Source of the DNA: Edolisoma coerulescens
Taxonomy: Eukaryota > Chordata > Aves > Passeriformes > Campephagidae
DNA: 64,000 nucleotides
Assembly: GCA_013397115.1 (NCBI GenBank)
Contig: VWZW01006289.1
Location: forward strand, 5,426,969-5,490,968
Reading direction: 5' to 3'
Shown piece by piece: positions 22,101 to 37,900 of this stretch. The notes beneath the pieces were generated by a model. The model made no database searches. It saw only the letters and a program-made list of their open reading frames with translations, and had not been told where the DNA came from. Position numbers and translations under genes: made by a program. The first letter of the stretch is position 1, and each line of letters opens with the position of its first letter.

Positions 22101-25100
22101 TCTCTTTCCTTGTCTGTAAGTCTGGGTCTCATTTTTGCCATTTGGGTACCTGTCTATGTTTCACTGCTTTGTAAAGGTCTTTATGGTCTTAGTTTGAAAA
22201 GTGATGAAGCATCAGAAACACGTGCTCTTCTTCTACAAGATGCAGTCCATGGCTGTGTTCTTGTTCTTGGTGCTGGGCCAGACTCCCTGATGCTGCCGAG
22301 TTCCCAGGACAGTGAGGGAGCTGGTTATAGTTTCCTGGTTATCTGAGTCAGCTGCTGCAATGCATATACACCAGATGACAATCATCCCACAAGGGACTGT
22401 TCCCCAAGCTAAGAATAGCTGGAGCAGTGAAAAGAGGGGACTATAAGGGAGGAAAGCTGTCCCAGTGCCTGCACTGAATGGACCAGGTTGCAGCTTGTAC
22501 AGCTTTATCATAATTAATAACAAAAGTGATAGGGACGACAGGCCTGTAATCTTGGCAGCCCTTCAGCATCTGATCAGCCTCATTCGATATCTTTAAGTAA
22601 CTCAGATCTAAAGCACTAGAGCAATCAGGCTCCTGTCAGAGGTGAAAGAGGGTGTTTCTGAGTCTGATCAGAAAAAGAAGTTTGCCTCCTTGGAATAACG
22701 TCAAGTAAACCCAGCAACTTCTGAGTATGAAGAACCCACCACACCCTTGGGAATGAGCTCAAAACAAAGGTTTGCATTGCAACCCCGAGACCCTTGGAAT
22801 AACCTCTTCCTTCCTGAGACACAGGGGACAGAGTTAGGGACTTCTGCCCACACGGGAGCTTTTCAGCTTACAACTCTCACCAGCCCAGGCGATGCCTCCT
22901 CCTTTGCCAGCTGAACAGCACAACGCTCTGCCAGCACAGGCCACCCCATGGCACTGGGAGATAGATACCTGCTCCTCCTGCCACCAGACCTCGTGCGTTT
23001 TCTCTGCTTCAGTTGCAGGAGTACCTGTTAAAAAGCTTTAAATGCCTGAAGCAAATACACATTTACATCCCAGAAGCTGTTTGATAAGGCTCTCCCATTT
23101 CTTCTTGATACCTTTTCCTGTGTAACTTTCTCAGTGGAATAACATGCACCATATTCAACTTTTTGAGTCATACACGTAGACAGGTCTTTGCCCTCTATGC
23201 TTTAGATAGCACGAACGCTATGCTTAGTCGCCAGTGAAAATTGTCATTTGAGTATCTGGGCAAGATAAAACAAGCAAACTGTTAAAAGACCACAAGTTAG
23301 AAATGGCAAACTTGCACCTTCTGATTTTCCATTTACTACAATAGGATTGCATGGCCAAGGTTTACTTCGAGCTCCATTTTCATTATGCAATTTTTGTGTG
23401 ACACATAAATTCTAATTTTCTTCTTTATCATTCTCAAGTTACTGGGTGATAACCAAACACTTAACAGGAGTGTGGCAAGGCCATCTCTCCTGCTCTTCAT
23501 GCCAAGGTAACACAGCCAGTAACTTTCATACTAAGGTGCGGTTGAAGTACAGCTACTGCAGGCTTTCTGATCCACAGCCACCCTGAATTTATTGTCTGAC
23601 ACAATTACTAATAGCTATAGACTAATTTTACATATGGCTATGCATGTTCTAAACTGCCCAAAGTTACAGTGCCTGTCCTGGAGAAACTTCTGCCTTTTTA
23701 CAGGGTATTCTTACAGAATTGCTTGTGAAACACATGATGTGGCTCTTTATTGCTTGCTGAACAAAATAAGCATTTCATAACACTCCTTCTCACTAAAGAG
23801 GAGTTGTTCTCTACCAAACGCAAAGGAAGAAGCCTGAACAAAGACCTTGGTGAATGAGAAAAACAGGTAAAATATCTTTTGAAAGACGGAAATCCTTACC
23901 TCTGAGTATAAATTCAGGTCTGTGGCAATTTGTAAGTCTTTAGAGGGTTGAGGTAGGAGTTATGGCCTGGGTTATGTTGCCAGCCATTCCAGAGACCTGG
24001 ATTGGTCTTCTTGCAGTAAAGCCTGAAACTGAAGGTCAAAATATGTCCTTTGCAATGCATTTGAAGTTGGAAACCTGTTTTTCTAAATGTTTCTTCTGAA
24101 ATGACTCATTTCTATCCAAAAGCAGTAGTAACAGATAATCCAGGTTTCAGTTTTATGTTAGCATTATGATTCATGTCCTTGTATATGTATTCTATATGTA
24201 TGCTTTATTAAATATCCTCAGTAATTTAGGCATGAAACAACACACTTTCTGCTCCTTTGAAATAGTGGTGATACTGAGTATTTTTCAATCCTATTCTGAT
24301 TTGATGGCAACAGGCCCTTGTTTTCCTCCTGTTAGCAGTCAGATAGAGTATTCAATTTGTATCCACTTGACAAAGTTAATATTTGTGCCTAATATAATCA
24401 TCGTACTATCATATATAAATAGACTGTCATATATAAAATGACTGTCACAGTCATTCTTCAGGAAAGCATGAGGACTGAGGGGAACATCTGCCAACCTATT
24501 GCTCCTTCTGAAAGTAGAATTCTTTATTACTCAATGGAGTTTACGCACAAGATCAGCGATACATTTGAATTAAAATCCCTGGCACACGTGTTTATGATAA
24601 TTTTTGTTCGACTTCACTCATAATTCAGACATCCCTATTCTTTTCAACAGTGCATTATATTTTCTTTTCCTTTTTCTTTTCATGATTTGGTTTACTTTTC
24701 ACAGGTTTCCAAGTCTGTCATATTCCATGTGGAAAGTAAATATCAGGATTTCTTTGTCCTGCCTTGGAATTGCTCAGGTGACTCATTAAGATGAGAGCAC
24801 ACTCGTTTTCCGAGAGAAAGGAAGAAGACCACATTCTAGTTTTGATGTTTCCAGCGTAAAAATCTCCAAGTGCCATTAATAGTTCTTCCAAGCTCAAAAG
24901 CAAGAACTATTAACAAAATTTTGACATTTTTGTGTTTCCTTTTGACAATTTCCTATTTAATTGATCATTAAGGCTGAGATCACACTCGTGCTCTGTCCTT
25001 GTCCCTCACAGACACATCCCTTTATAGCACCAGCCCCCTGCAAGACCCACACACAGCCTCGTCAAGGCTCCCTGATCCCTACAAACCCCAAGCTGTCTGA

Positions 25101-28100
25101 ACCATCAGCCCTGGGAAAGAAGGGGTTGCCTTGTCCTCCATGTGGCAGCTGTGGCATTCATGAAGGAACAGATGGACCTAGCAAGGTCCACTTGGGTGCT
25201 CCATCTACTCCAGTGGGTCCAGTTGGATGCTGTGCTGCGGGGAACCAAGAGTAAAGGCTTAAACAAACACTGGAGCACGGGCTGGAGCCCCGGCCTGTCC
25301 TAGTGTCAGACAAGGAGCCTGTGCTATGGCTTGCAGGGTGCTTCTGTTGGCAGTGACCATGTAAACCCTCACAGACAAAGGAGGGAAGATGATCTCTTTC
25401 TTACACCAGGCTGTTGGTTTGCAGCACAAGTCCAACACAGGACAAAAAAATTAACTTTTTTTGCAGGTTACAATCCTATCTTTCAAGAGAAAGTTATAGT
25501 CCTCAGTCCCAGGCTACAGCTTTTGGAACATTCTCCTTGAGGAGAGGTAAAATTGTTTTGTACCCATCTAAGGGAAAACATCAAGGATTAATGGCACAAA
25601 ATGAGCTTTCTAGCACTTTTCATTTACATCACAGTATATTCATGATTTAAAGTTCAAAGACATATAGAGAGCTTTGACAAGTGTCATGTCTGAGCGTGGC
25701 TGAGCATTGTCAGCCAAGCTAGTTTGCAGTGGTAAGGATATGGCCCTGTGTTTTGCATGCATTTGTGTTATTTTTCACATGGAAGCTTCCTTTTATAAGT
25801 ATTTGCAGGTTCACACAAAATGCACATGAAAATACATATGCAGAAGCCAACACACACGCATCCATATAGGTAAATCTCCCAAATACCTAAAAATGCCTGC
25901 TTCTTTTAAACAATCATCACTACACAGGAACAGTATTTTCTGCACACTCGATGATTATAAAGTACCAGGTTAATGTGCTGTGTGCTTTATCTATTACTAT
26001 GGATTTGACAAATAGGTTATTTCCACTGTTTTTGTTAAAACAACACAAACCTGATTTCTTCTAAGTCTGCATTTTTTACATTTGGAAGTAACTATCCCTT
26101 AAAAACAATCATCTTTTGCAATAATCTTATTTCATATCTTCTTACTCCTCAGTGGGATGAATGGCTCATGCAGCTGGCAGCATTTAACTTTATGTTTGCA
26201 TACCCAGTGATGTGGCCAGGTTTCATAATGCTGTGAATACCAAACCATAAAACCGCTTTTCAAAAGCAAATTCATAAATGCACTCATGCATACCTTTTTG
26301 AGTTATGAGGTGGCTGCAGATTTGGCAGTGCTGACTTGATGCAGTTTTGACAGGTTAGGTTAAAGGATTAAGTCTAGTCTGTCTTCACTTTGCCCTGGCT
26401 CTGACACACTCTAAAAAAAGTTGTAGGCTGGCTCCGTGCCTAGTATGACCTCTACATCTCCTCAGAGTGACAACACTTCCCTTTAAGGCTCTCCAAAGGT
26501 CAAGGCAGATAACTTGTTGAGTCTCCCAGATACTTTCTTATCTGTGGCTCTTCCTCCTAACCTCACACAGTGGAAGAAATATGCAAAACCTTGGAGGAAA
26601 ACAAATCAGGCTTCATAAGGAATAACCAGCACTAGATAAATATATCTATCAACCTTTTCTTTATTATACAATCCTTATTTACAACAAACATCTGAGATCA
26701 CAGGTCACTAAAATCAGAGATGTGTTCCATAAAAAGAGATCTCATCGCCCATCTTCTTTTTGCCCTGGCTAATTTGCAATTGAAAGCAACTTTCAAGCAC
26801 TTAAAAAGAGTGGGGAAATAATGACATGATGATAGAAGAGTACACTTTTACAAAAAAAGCCTATGACGTTTGCTTAACAACTGTTCACCTTTGAGAAAAA
26901 AATAATGTGAAAAAATATGGATGATAAGCTCAGCCTTTTATTCTGGCATTATGCCAAAGACTTTTACAGAGAAGCATTGGTGTATGCAAGATTCATAGAG
27001 GTTAATAGATTTAAAAAACCAGAATATAATCTGTTTTTCTGTATGACTTACCCATTAATTTCATCTAGCATTGTGTTTAGGAAAGAGAAAAAACCTCAGA
27101 ATTCAGTTTTGATGCACAAGTTCGAATTTAAAGAAAAATAATAATCTTTCTATACATAGTGTTATCACTTTATATTCCGATTACTGGAATGGGTACTTTT
27201 GTCTTCTGAATTCAAGTGCTTTACTGAAAGGAAACACTTTTGGTATTTAGAGAACTATATATAGGTCACATACATCTCTTAAGTATGATTCTTTAAGAGA
27301 AGCTAAAAACTTTAAGCTTCCTGTAGGTTTGGTTGCAAATCTGTAAAATCATTCCTATAGCTCTTCTCTGAGCACTCTGCAAGATTTTACAATCTTTTTT
27401 GAAGAATAGATATCAGACTGCATTTTGGCAATGGACAGAGCTGTGGACAGAGAGAACACAGCTCTCTCCCCCTGTTCCATGATTTCTTGTTTGTAAATCC
27501 ACAGACTTACACTAATCCTCTTGGCTGTAGCACCAGATGAGAAAATATTTCCACTGAAAAAGTATTATTACCTTTCCAGGCTCAGTGCTTCTCAAAGTAT
27601 TCCCTCCCTAATATTAAATTTTGCAATTTTTTTCCCTATGTGGTGGCCTTACATTTGGTTACATTAAAATACATATTATTTTTTCCCCAGTTGATTAAAC
27701 AATTAAGAGGATTGTGTACAGAAAACCCAGCACCATGATTTTTTTACCACAGGTTCTGTTTTTGTGGCACCTGCAAACCTTATCAACAATTCTTTTATAT
27801 TTCTTATATGCTTTTCTCAATGATTTATGGCTGCACTGGAGCAAGAACTGGTCTATGTGAGACCTCAGTGGAAGCATACTTGATTACGATACTCTGGTAA
27901 TTACTCTGTTGGATATTTATCATTCACATATCCCATATCATATCATCTTATGATAGTGAGAAATTTGCATGGTAATATGTGAAAAACTGTACAGGTATTC
28001 AGCCTGAACAGAATAATAAAGGTATCTTTAATCAGCTCATCATCTCTTAAGAAAGGAAATGAGGCCAGCAAGAATAGTTTTATGTAAAAAAAAATAAAAA

Positions 28101-28884
28101 CGAAATCAACTGAAAGGAATTTTAATCTCATCCTTTATTTTTCATATCAGTTATCCCATTATTTTGATAAACTTCATGTCATCTTTACAGGTTTATTCTA
28201 ATAATCATTTTAAAATACAAATTTACTTGCCATCCTTTAGAATTTCCCTGCCATTCTGAAATTTTAAAATGTTACCAGGAACAACCTTCACAATTATTTC
28301 AAAACTCTTGGTTTCAAATGATAAAGATTCCTTTGTAAAAAAAGCCCTTATTATGGTTGTTTAACTTGTTTCTGAAGCCCATTTATTTCTAACAGTGCAA
28401 ATGACTTTGTGACCAGGGGTTTTTTTCTGTTACAGAGCACCTGAAGTAAGAAGTTGTAAACCCAACTTAGAACATAGCTATAAGCCCAGCTACTGACATG
28501 TGAATTCCCCATACTGTTGTTTGAACCTACAAGTTCATGACCTCAGACTCAGGTCAGTTTGGGGCTGGGTTTCTGTCCCTTTTTAGAAGAGGAAGTGCAA
28601 GGAGAGGGGGAAGGAAAAAATACCATGAGGTTCAGCATCTGAGGTTTTGGTTGGTTTTTTTATTTCTTTAAGCATTGCCAAAGACAATGGGTGCTTCATG
28701 GGCTGAAGGAGAGTGAGGATAAGAAGGCATCAGCCAGGGCAGGGGCTGGGACAAGAATGTCCATCTTCCTGTGGAGCAGAGACACAAGTGTGCCCTGCTC
28801 CCAGCAAGTGTGAGATCCATGCTGCCACCACTTGCTCCTTCAGCAAGGGATGCAACCCAAAAAGTCCAACACCTTCATGTTTAA
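19191..28884. other. Gene-free stretch
   Basis: No supported exon or RNA gene. ORFs of 60-105 codons occur on both strands and often overlap, with no domain. A small tandem duplication at 24409-24444 is listed separately. Near 21925-21945 a short ATCATAGAATCATA word resembles a CR1 3' tail but is too short to call. Confidence 0.4.
24409..24444. repeat. Two-copy 18-bp tandem repeat
   Basis: Copies at 24409-24426 and 24427-24444 share the pattern TCATATATAAA...GACTG with two or three differences. It is the only short duplication in this part of the flank that stood out. Confidence 0.75.
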
Positions 28885-28988
28885 ATGCAAAGAGGGTAGA
28901 CTTAGATTCGACATTAGGAAGAAATTCTCTGAGACACTGGCACAAGTTGCTCACAGACGTGGTGGATACCCCATCCCTGGAAGTGTGT
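28885..28988 (+). mobile_element. CR1 LINE 3'-region fragment
   Basis: Contains the CR1-typical series GAGGGTAGACTTAGATT, GACATTAGGAAGAAATTCT, then GACACTGGCACAAG and GGTGGATACCCCATCCCTGG, which is the segment found about 150 bases before the CR1 3' end. The final part with the ATTCTATG tail is missing, so this is an internally derived or deleted fragment. A 119-codon ORF crossing it is not meaningful. Confidence 0.8.
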
Positions 28989-31900
28989 ACTTTACTAAAC
29001 AGGTACCAAAAATAGCACCATATGCAGACTGTCCCCACAGTAAAGCTCTTGCTTCCTTGAGTACATTTTGGAGTCACCACCTAGCAGATACATTGATGTT
29101 TAGCAAAGTACTGAGGCTCAATACCATATATTCTGCTTGTCAGTCTACACTCAAGAAGATTCAGAGCGTGAGATTTAAATTTTCTTTATAAAGAGCTTAC
29201 ACATCCTTAAATCTAATTATCCTATGAACCTGAAAACCAGTTTCTTGAACTTTAATACCCATCAATTATGATTCAAGAGAAGTTTTAAGCAGCCCAATTT
29301 CTACCTGGAGTTATTATCCAGCGTGCGTTGCTAAGTGTAAAGAGGACAATGGTTCAACAAGGAATAAAAATGAATTTCATGTTTTAACATTAGAAAGAGT
29401 AAACAAGATCATGTATTAATTAAATAAAAGACTAAACAGGACAAACCTTTGGAACAACAGACATAACATTTAAGAATAAAATCAACATGGCAGGGTAAAG
29501 GTCGGAGAAGATCAAGTAAGACGCTAATAGTTGTGCTTTTTCCATTTTCTTATCGATCAATATTATGTTTTTCCCAGTGAAAATGCAACAGCAGAGTTAT
29601 TGCTGACCTTTTTCTCACCCTTCCATTGTGTATAAAATCACAGCAAAATAACAAACAACTTCATAAGCTGCAGAATTTTTTGAGTCAAAAAGACTATGTC
29701 CAAAAAATAATTGTTTAAATGATGCATAGTAAAAAATGCTCTTTCCGTGGTAAAAAGTAATCTACCTCTCTCCTAACTAAATGTGAAAAACTTTGTGCCA
29801 GCTTAAAAGTCAAGAGTTACACATTTTTTTGGGAAAATTCAGCAATAAACTTTGCTAGCATTTTAAATAATTGACAGGTGAAATACACTCTCAGCAACAA
29901 GAACAGGAATTAAATATATATTTCAATAAGAACTAAAGACATATATATTTCACTTATTATAATGTGGGGTTTTTTTCTGAAGTTTAATTCCTCCTTCTCA
30001 CTTTAATGTACTATGGATCAACATTCTGTTTATTAACAATGACTACCCATATTGCCCTTTTAAAAACTAAGAATAAGCTTTTTTAAGAACTTTACATTAC
30101 TTAATAATAAGGACATGGATGGCTGCAGTGAGCAGTTCAATCAGAAAATTGTGTGTTCTGTTCCAGCAAAATGACACTTTCCATTTTCTGCCTCTGCCAC
30201 TGCCACCAGGAAGAATGACACAGAAACTGAGGCAAAGATTAGGAGAAATTAAAAAAAAAAAGGAAATAATTTACAGTGATTTCAGTTAATTCAGAACAAT
30301 ACAGTATTTTATCCCTTTTAATATTTTTATTTTGATCAGTTAGGACTAGGAACAGAATAAAAGTTTACGTATGGTAAAGCTGAACTGATTCGTCATTGTG
30401 AGTGTCAGCAAAAAGCACAGAGATATTATGTCATACCATAAAGAAACATCCAGTTTCTTTCAAGTGAAAGAAGAAATGCTTATATTTTTCTACTGTAAAT
30501 GGCATTTGCAGATCCTCTAGATATAATAAAATATAGCTAACTCATTTATTGAAAAATATTCACAGTTCTCCTTTCAAAAATATATACTGAAAACACAATC
30601 AGAAGTTAACAGCTGCCTGGTAAAAAGTTTATTGTCATTTCAAATGTGAAGGTAGTGAAAATATAATGCCTTTACATAAAAATTAGGTAATCACAGGATT
30701 ATCTACATAAAAATGTAGCTTGATAAATCACATGGTCTAGTTCTCAATCATACAGTAAGGTTACGTTTTGTTGCAGAAGGTTATATGCTCACTATACGTC
30801 CCTTTATGAGACATACAGGGTGTGGTGACTTTTGTAGACAAAGGAAGCCTCTTTGTCCTCATAAAAGTTATAGTTGTTTCCCTTACTAAAAGCCACCAAA
30901 GAATAGAAGAATATAAGGTGATTTAAGAATCCATTAAAATCTCAATAGTACATGTCAGGTTTCAAAATCTGAACAGGGGCTACAAAATAGTCAAGATATA
31001 TCACATACACATAAAAAATGCTTTGTGGGAGACTGGAAAACTTGACAGCTCTCACAGCTTTCTCTGGAGCCTTGGTATAGTTGAAATTTACTCTGAAGCC
31101 ATGACCTACAAAGATATGTGATTATTGGAGAATCTCTGCCTTTGTTTAGACAAGCAGGTTGCAGCCAAACTTGTGTTTTCCAAAGATACTTGAAAACGAA
31201 GCCTCACAGTATTCCATGAGTATTTTCAAAATGCAGATGGCAAATGCAGAATCTCCGGATGCATTATTTATTACCAAGTCTCATAATTCATTTAATGATG
31301 TAATTGTTTTACAAGCCTGGGTCGTCATTTGTGAGTATCTGAGTGTAGTGACACAGAAATTAACCTAATAAAATGCCACTATCGTGCTTTACTGCGCCAC
31401 AGCAATTACTGTAGGCAGTACACAGCTCTCCCTCACTCTCCTCCTCTTCGTTATCCTTACCTTCTGCACTAAATTGAAACTAATGCTGCTTGAAGTTGCA
31501 GAAAACGACATCCAACAAGAGAGAAAATGTGTCCTTTTCTAACTATTAGCCCAGTCATTACAACATTTCCACGAAACACTGGAAACGCACTGGAAATGCT
31601 CAAACTCTGGAACTCCAGACAGGTTGTAGCAAGAGCTGTGCAGAAAAGAAGACATCTGAATACGATGAAACACTGTGATGGAGACATGGGAAAATGCAGA
31701 ACCTTCTGTACTACTTTTCTGCTATTTCTTGCTGTAGAGTAACTGCTTCAACCCCATTTTCCCATATCTTCAACAATCACTAGTACCCCACAACATGTAA
31801 AAGCTGAATTGCAAAGCATGTCACAATTCTCTCTCCGATGAGACACTGGCTTTGAGAAGGATGTTATTGTTTGGATTATCAAATTCCCAAGGTAAATTTC

Positions 31901-34900
31901 TCCCTCAGAAAGGCTGCCATTTAGGGACACTCCTCCTGGGACGCCACGGCTTTGGAATAAGCACACTTCACTTTCTACTGACCAAGACACACAAAAAGGT
32001 ATTTCCATGGTAAGGAACTGCAGCATTTCTATTGAAGAGGATCTTTGGATGCCATAAGACTGCATGGCTTGCAGCTCACTTTGCTTCTTCTCCCCTGCAT
32101 CTTCTCATGAAGATAAGAACCCTTTTAGAAGGGTTTTACCTTCCATTCTCTTTCTTCTTCCTTCCCAATTTCCTCATGCAAGTCTCCTCTCTGTTCCTGT
32201 GCTCTTCTCATTCAGCTCGATTGCCTCTCAAGCTGTCATTGTTTTCATCCATTCTCCACCTTTTCTTCCCCTCAGCTTGCCATAATTTTATCATGAATGT
32301 GGTGATACACAGCTAACTTTAGATGTATCTCTGACTTCTGCATCAAAAATTTTCCCTTATTCAAATTGCTTGATAACTCCCATAATATTCTGTGGGACTT
32401 GGCCTCAAGAAGGTCTCTTTGGCAGTGGCTGCATTTTCCCTGCATGTTTAGGTGACACTGCAAATATTGTCTGCCTAGCTAAAGATGGATTTGAGCTCCT
32501 TTTTTTTTTCTGCCTGGAAAGAGTCTTAGAAAGACAACTGCACTTGAGGCCTGCATGAAAGCAGCAGAACAGACAGTACAAAAGAGAAAATGTTTTTCTA
32601 AGTGGAAGAAGAGCATGAGTGAGGGAAAACGATGTGGCAAGATATTTGAGAAACAGAACCTCAATAACGATAGCAAAGACGGGGGTTTGTCTGCTTCTGT
32701 ATATTTCAAAGATGTGACAGTTGGACCAGAAGTCTTCACAGGACACGGGCAGTAGTCAAGGACTTGACCTGTAGTGACAGGACAGCACAAGGCAGAGCAT
32801 CACTGAGCCTGCAAAGATGGCCCAGGTGACCAGAGATAAGAGTAGACCCAGATGGGAGAGACCAGCTTACTTTCAATGTTAATTTTTCACCCTGCAGATT
32901 AATTAGATTTTTGAATAGAGTAGAAGGGGATATGAGGATTATGCTGTTAAAAAGTCTTGGTCCTAACCAAGCTATGAATTTGCTAAGTGGCCCTATAGTA
33001 GCTTTTTGCATTTGCTTTTTTTTTTTTCCGGTTTTCTGTTATTTTTGTGTAATTTTATAGTTATGAGGGTTTTTCTTCCAAAAGATAGATGTGACTTTAT
33101 ATTTTCATGAAATTCCCATCACTTAACAGAGAAATGCCTGCTTATGAAGATCACTGGAAGATTTAAATTCCTCAAATTCTGAAGAGAATAGGGCTCTACT
33201 GAGACACTGAACCAAAAATTTTATTTTGAAAAGGATCCTTTGAAAAAATTGAGAACCCCAGTTTCTATTACTGTTGGTGGTTTCTGCCAGAAGGGTTAAT
33301 GTTTGGAAGAGGGAAGTTACAAGATGTATCTTGTATTTAAACCCTAAGAATAAAATCTTCTATCTGGGGGGAGAGGGGAAGGGAAAAAATTTTTTAAAAA
33401 AGAAAAAACATCTTCCAAGAAGAGAAAATGCAATGTGGCTGTTTGGGCAAGAAATCTAGCACAGTTGCTGTGAGCCCATCAATCAGTGGCTGAGATGAAC
33501 CCATTTGTAAAAGTTAATAGAGCAAAGTATAATGAAAGACAAATTGGTGTTATTAGTCTAAAGTTTATGGTTCAATTAAACTAATAATATGCAGTAAAGC
33601 AAAAAGAATAATTAGAAACTATGATAAATATACATGGGATTGTAAAAACATGACAAAGCTTTACATATTTTGTTCTTTTTGAATATAGTATCTTTTTGAT
33701 AACTTTATACACAGTTGCCCTAGGGCATACAAGGAAACTGCAACAGTAAGATTTAAAACAGATAATTACTTGAAACCAAATAGTATTAAATATGCAACAT
33801 AAAATCTACTGCGGAAATTATCCTGAGAGCTGAACCATTTTGAGATTTTAAAAAATAAAAGGACACTTTAAATTGGTTTCATGATATTACTTGTTTATCA
33901 GCTTTATAAATAGATAAACTATAAATATTTTATAGCTAAGCATTATTATTCTGTTCTGTGAACCCTCTAATATTTACAAAATACATACAATGAGCTGCTC
34001 TATCTACAATGAACCAAGCCTTCTATGTCCTCCACACTTCTCTTTCTGGAAATGCATAAAGGAAAAAGATACTTTGTTGAGCACCCAGCACTGTCCCTCC
34101 CCTCCTTGCAGGGTGACAAAAGGAAGACCAGGAAAACTCAAGCCATCTTTTCCCCAGAAAACCAACTAGAGTTTGGAAGCCAGGCCAGGGGACCAGCTTA
34201 CTGCTTAAACTGGCTGCTCCCCCAGCACCCCTTGGAAGCATCCAGAGGACTGATGTGATCCTGCCAAGGCTTTTGGCTCTACCAGGCTTTCCAGCATGGC
34301 CCTGTCAGCAAGCACCCAGGTAACCTGGGGATGCAAGGCTCTGTTCTGCCAAACGATGATCTCCTCAGCTCAGGAAAACCATTATTACTGACACATGCAT
34401 ACCTTCAAGAGGAGAGCAGATATTGGGTACAGGCATGGCTGGAATCAGCAGGAGCAGCTGAAGGTGTGACTTAGATTGAGACTGTGAAACTGCATAAATA
34501 TCAGCCCAATCAATGTTACTCGTAGCCCCTCAGCCTTCAAAGTTACCATACAGTTTTTAAATATTTTTATTTTTCAAAGTTTATTGGGATGCCAGCCAGG
34601 TATTTTGGTCATTGAAAGATGGATGGGGAATTTGCATGAGGACAATATCAAAGGCAAATCCTACAGAAATAATCCCAGTTAGGAAAAAAAAAAAACAACC
34701 TACATTTAATCTATATCTGACTCAATCTGCAGATGATGAAACATCATTTCCAGTACAACACTGGAAAACTGCTGCAGAAGGAAAGTGGAAAATAAGACAG
34801 TAAACGTTTCAGGTTCATAAGAGGACAGAGATCAGTTTTGAAATGTGGTGTGAATGCTCCTGGTGGATTTTGTTAAGCAGACAAAAAAAAAACCAGAATT

Positions 34901-37900
34901 TTACTACAGAAAAGTAATTACATCAAATAAAAAACCCACCAAAACCCAAGAACAAACCATTAATTCAAAATTTTATGAAAAAAACCCCAAGCACGCCCAA
35001 GCCTGTTCAACAACATATTTTGGTATCTTTTATAGGCTTTGAAAGGACCGTCATATCATCTTCTCAGGGAAGTTAAATTTCATACATCCTTAATCAATCA
35101 AATACCTTTTCTCAAGCCCCAGGGCTGTGACATTTCAGTCAATCAAAGGCAGAGGACAGCAGAGACCAAGACACTTCCAGGATGGGAACCTGATGAGATG
35201 CATATGCAACAAAAGCTCTGTTACCCTCACAGCAAGGAAAGAGTATTGTATTTCAAGAAATGCTGTCTAGCTTCAGTAGAATCTCTGGATGTTTGTGTCA
35301 ACAAGATTGTAATCCCCTACCGTCAGAGCTTTTTTCCACTATGAAATTCCTGTTACCAGTGATCAAGTTACATCTTGATCTTCTTTCAAAGAAGCTGAGC
35401 AAGATGAGCTCTGAAGGCCTCATACTACAGGGCTCGAACATTTTGATCTCACATGGCCAAATAGTTTGAAAGAGAATGTCCTGGAAAAAAGTTTCACACT
35501 GTTTCCCAAAAAAAACCTACATAAAAAAAATATAACTTCCATGAAAATTTCTTTAGGCTAGATATTTTTTACCACAATTTAGCCCAGCAAGAGGCAAAAT
35601 ATTGAGAGGTTCTTACTTTTATTCAGCATTTGCATTTTCTTGCCTTTCAGTTGGATAAATTCATTAATTAATTGAAACAACTTGATCTCTACTTATATTC
35701 AAAAACTACGTCTCTTTTTTTTAATGTTTGTTGCTTGCAATTTTGTAACATTGCTTAGGCAAAGGTATTTCAACCTATAAAGTAGCACTTACCTACTGCA
35801 ATAATTGAGTCAAATATTGTCCTACTCAAACATCTGATTTCCACCTATGATTAATTACTCAAATATAAGATGTTTGGGTATTCTCCCCCTTCCTATTAAC
35901 TGAAAGACTTGCAAATTTACAAAGAGTTTCTTGCAATATTTTCAATTAGAACTGAGCAAATAGTCTCCACCTAGCAATTCAGGAAATGCTTTATTATCTT
36001 CCTTCTTGCTAACTCCCTGGGGAAAGATCCTCAAATAAAACTGATGTGTTGCTAGTAGGAGTTGTTCTTCCCCTTCCCTCACACATACAGTTTACAGATT
36101 ACATGCAGTCCTCTGGAATAGTTAATGTTCAAAATTCAAAGTCTTTTGAATGTTCTCACTAATTTTCACAACTTCATTATTATGCTAAATTAGTTGGACA
36201 AAATGTCCAGTCAGGACTGGCACAATCAAAAATCTCACAGTGGGAAAACTTTAACCAGCTTTTCCCTCCTCCTGTTTGCTGCAGCAGCACAGCAGCAGAG
36301 CTTAAGGAGCACATATTTGAGATGACACTTGTCACTCTTTCTAATACAAGGCAAACCACTTTTCATGCCAGCTTTGGTCTAAGCGGTGATGGTCACTTCA
36401 CTCTCCAGCGTGAGAAAGAAAAGGGAGAAAAAAATTAAAAGTGATTTCTTTGTCGGCTTACGCTTGGACAACACAGAAAATTGAGCCTTGACCATTCCCA
36501 GGAGCATCTTTGTTGGAGAATCACTAAAAATAGTGCAAAGGTAAGATAATGGGAGCCATAGACACGTGGGAAGTAGCAAACAGCCTGGAAAGAGGGAGTG
36601 TCACTGAAACAGTTTTTCCTGCAGGAACCACAGTCTGTGGCCTTCCTCTGAATTAATTTATTTTAGTGAGGTTTTGATTCTGCCTTGGAAGTTCTCTTCC
36701 CCTTCCTAAATTTCTTCATGGGAGAATCCACACACCATTCCAAGATCAGGCCTTGTTGCCTTGTAAGTATAATTTAGCTATAGAAAACTAAACAGACAGG
36801 AGGCAAGATTAAGTTTTCCTGCTGGCAACTACCAATACATCCTTCACAAGAGAGCATTGCTGAATGGAGGGAAAGCTTCCTGTTTGGTGAGCTTTTATTT
36901 TCATTTAAGGGAGTCAAAATAACAATGCTCTACCCCTTGCTCATCTGGGACAACACAGGCACACCTGGATTGCTTGGACGCAACCTGAAAATCCACAGGT
37001 ATCTCATACACATCTCTGGTTCTATCCCCACTGCCAGTCATAGCTAAGAAAGCTCCTGGGACTTTTTTGGGGACCTCTGAGAGGCCTGAATTTGCTTTGT
37101 GCTACATGGAGTTCCTCCACCAAATTCATGTAGGGCCAGTTCCATCTTCTGTTTGCTCAGCAAGGAGAGGACTCACTGATAGTTGGAGAGACCAAGGCTC
37201 AGTTATGGCTTTCCTTCAGCTACCAGGAAGCTTTCCTGAATGCCAGGCCTGGGGCTATTCTGGAGCAAAACCAGCCTGACCCCATATTTGTAGAAGGGGT
37301 CAAATTTGAATGGTGGTACCATCAAATCTGGATTAAGACACAGAGGAGTTGGTGTAAGTGAGTCCAGTTTTGCTGCCAGAGCACTTGGTGGGCAGAGAAG
37401 AACTCTTTGAGTATATTAAATGGCTGTTTGGTTATTTAAAATGTTTATTCAAGCAGAAGCTTTAAATGATGCTTTCCCTCTTCTTGCCAAGTGCCCCATA
37501 GACTCAGGAATACGCCCAGGTCACACACCTTTTCCATCTGGTCCAGCAGATATCTCTTTTTCACAACTCAAAGCACCAGAACATAAAAGGGAAGATATGG
37601 GATGCATCACCCTCTGTTCAAGGGAGCACCCAGCCTCCTGCTGAGGGCCCTCAGGTGCCAACTTTGATTTTCTACAGGCAGAGGAAGGGTTTCACATCAG
37701 ATGCCCTAAAGAATCAGTTCCAAAACACACCAGAAACAGTCAGAAACTCCTAGCTTGAACTAGATGGAAAGGAGTGTTTGATGGACAAAGTAAACAACAG
37801 TCCATTTCCACAGTCTGTCCTGGCGGATGCCCCTGGCAGGTTCCTGCTTTGTGCTTTGCCTTCTGTGGCAGGAGGCTCAGGGCCCTGCCTAACCTAGGAC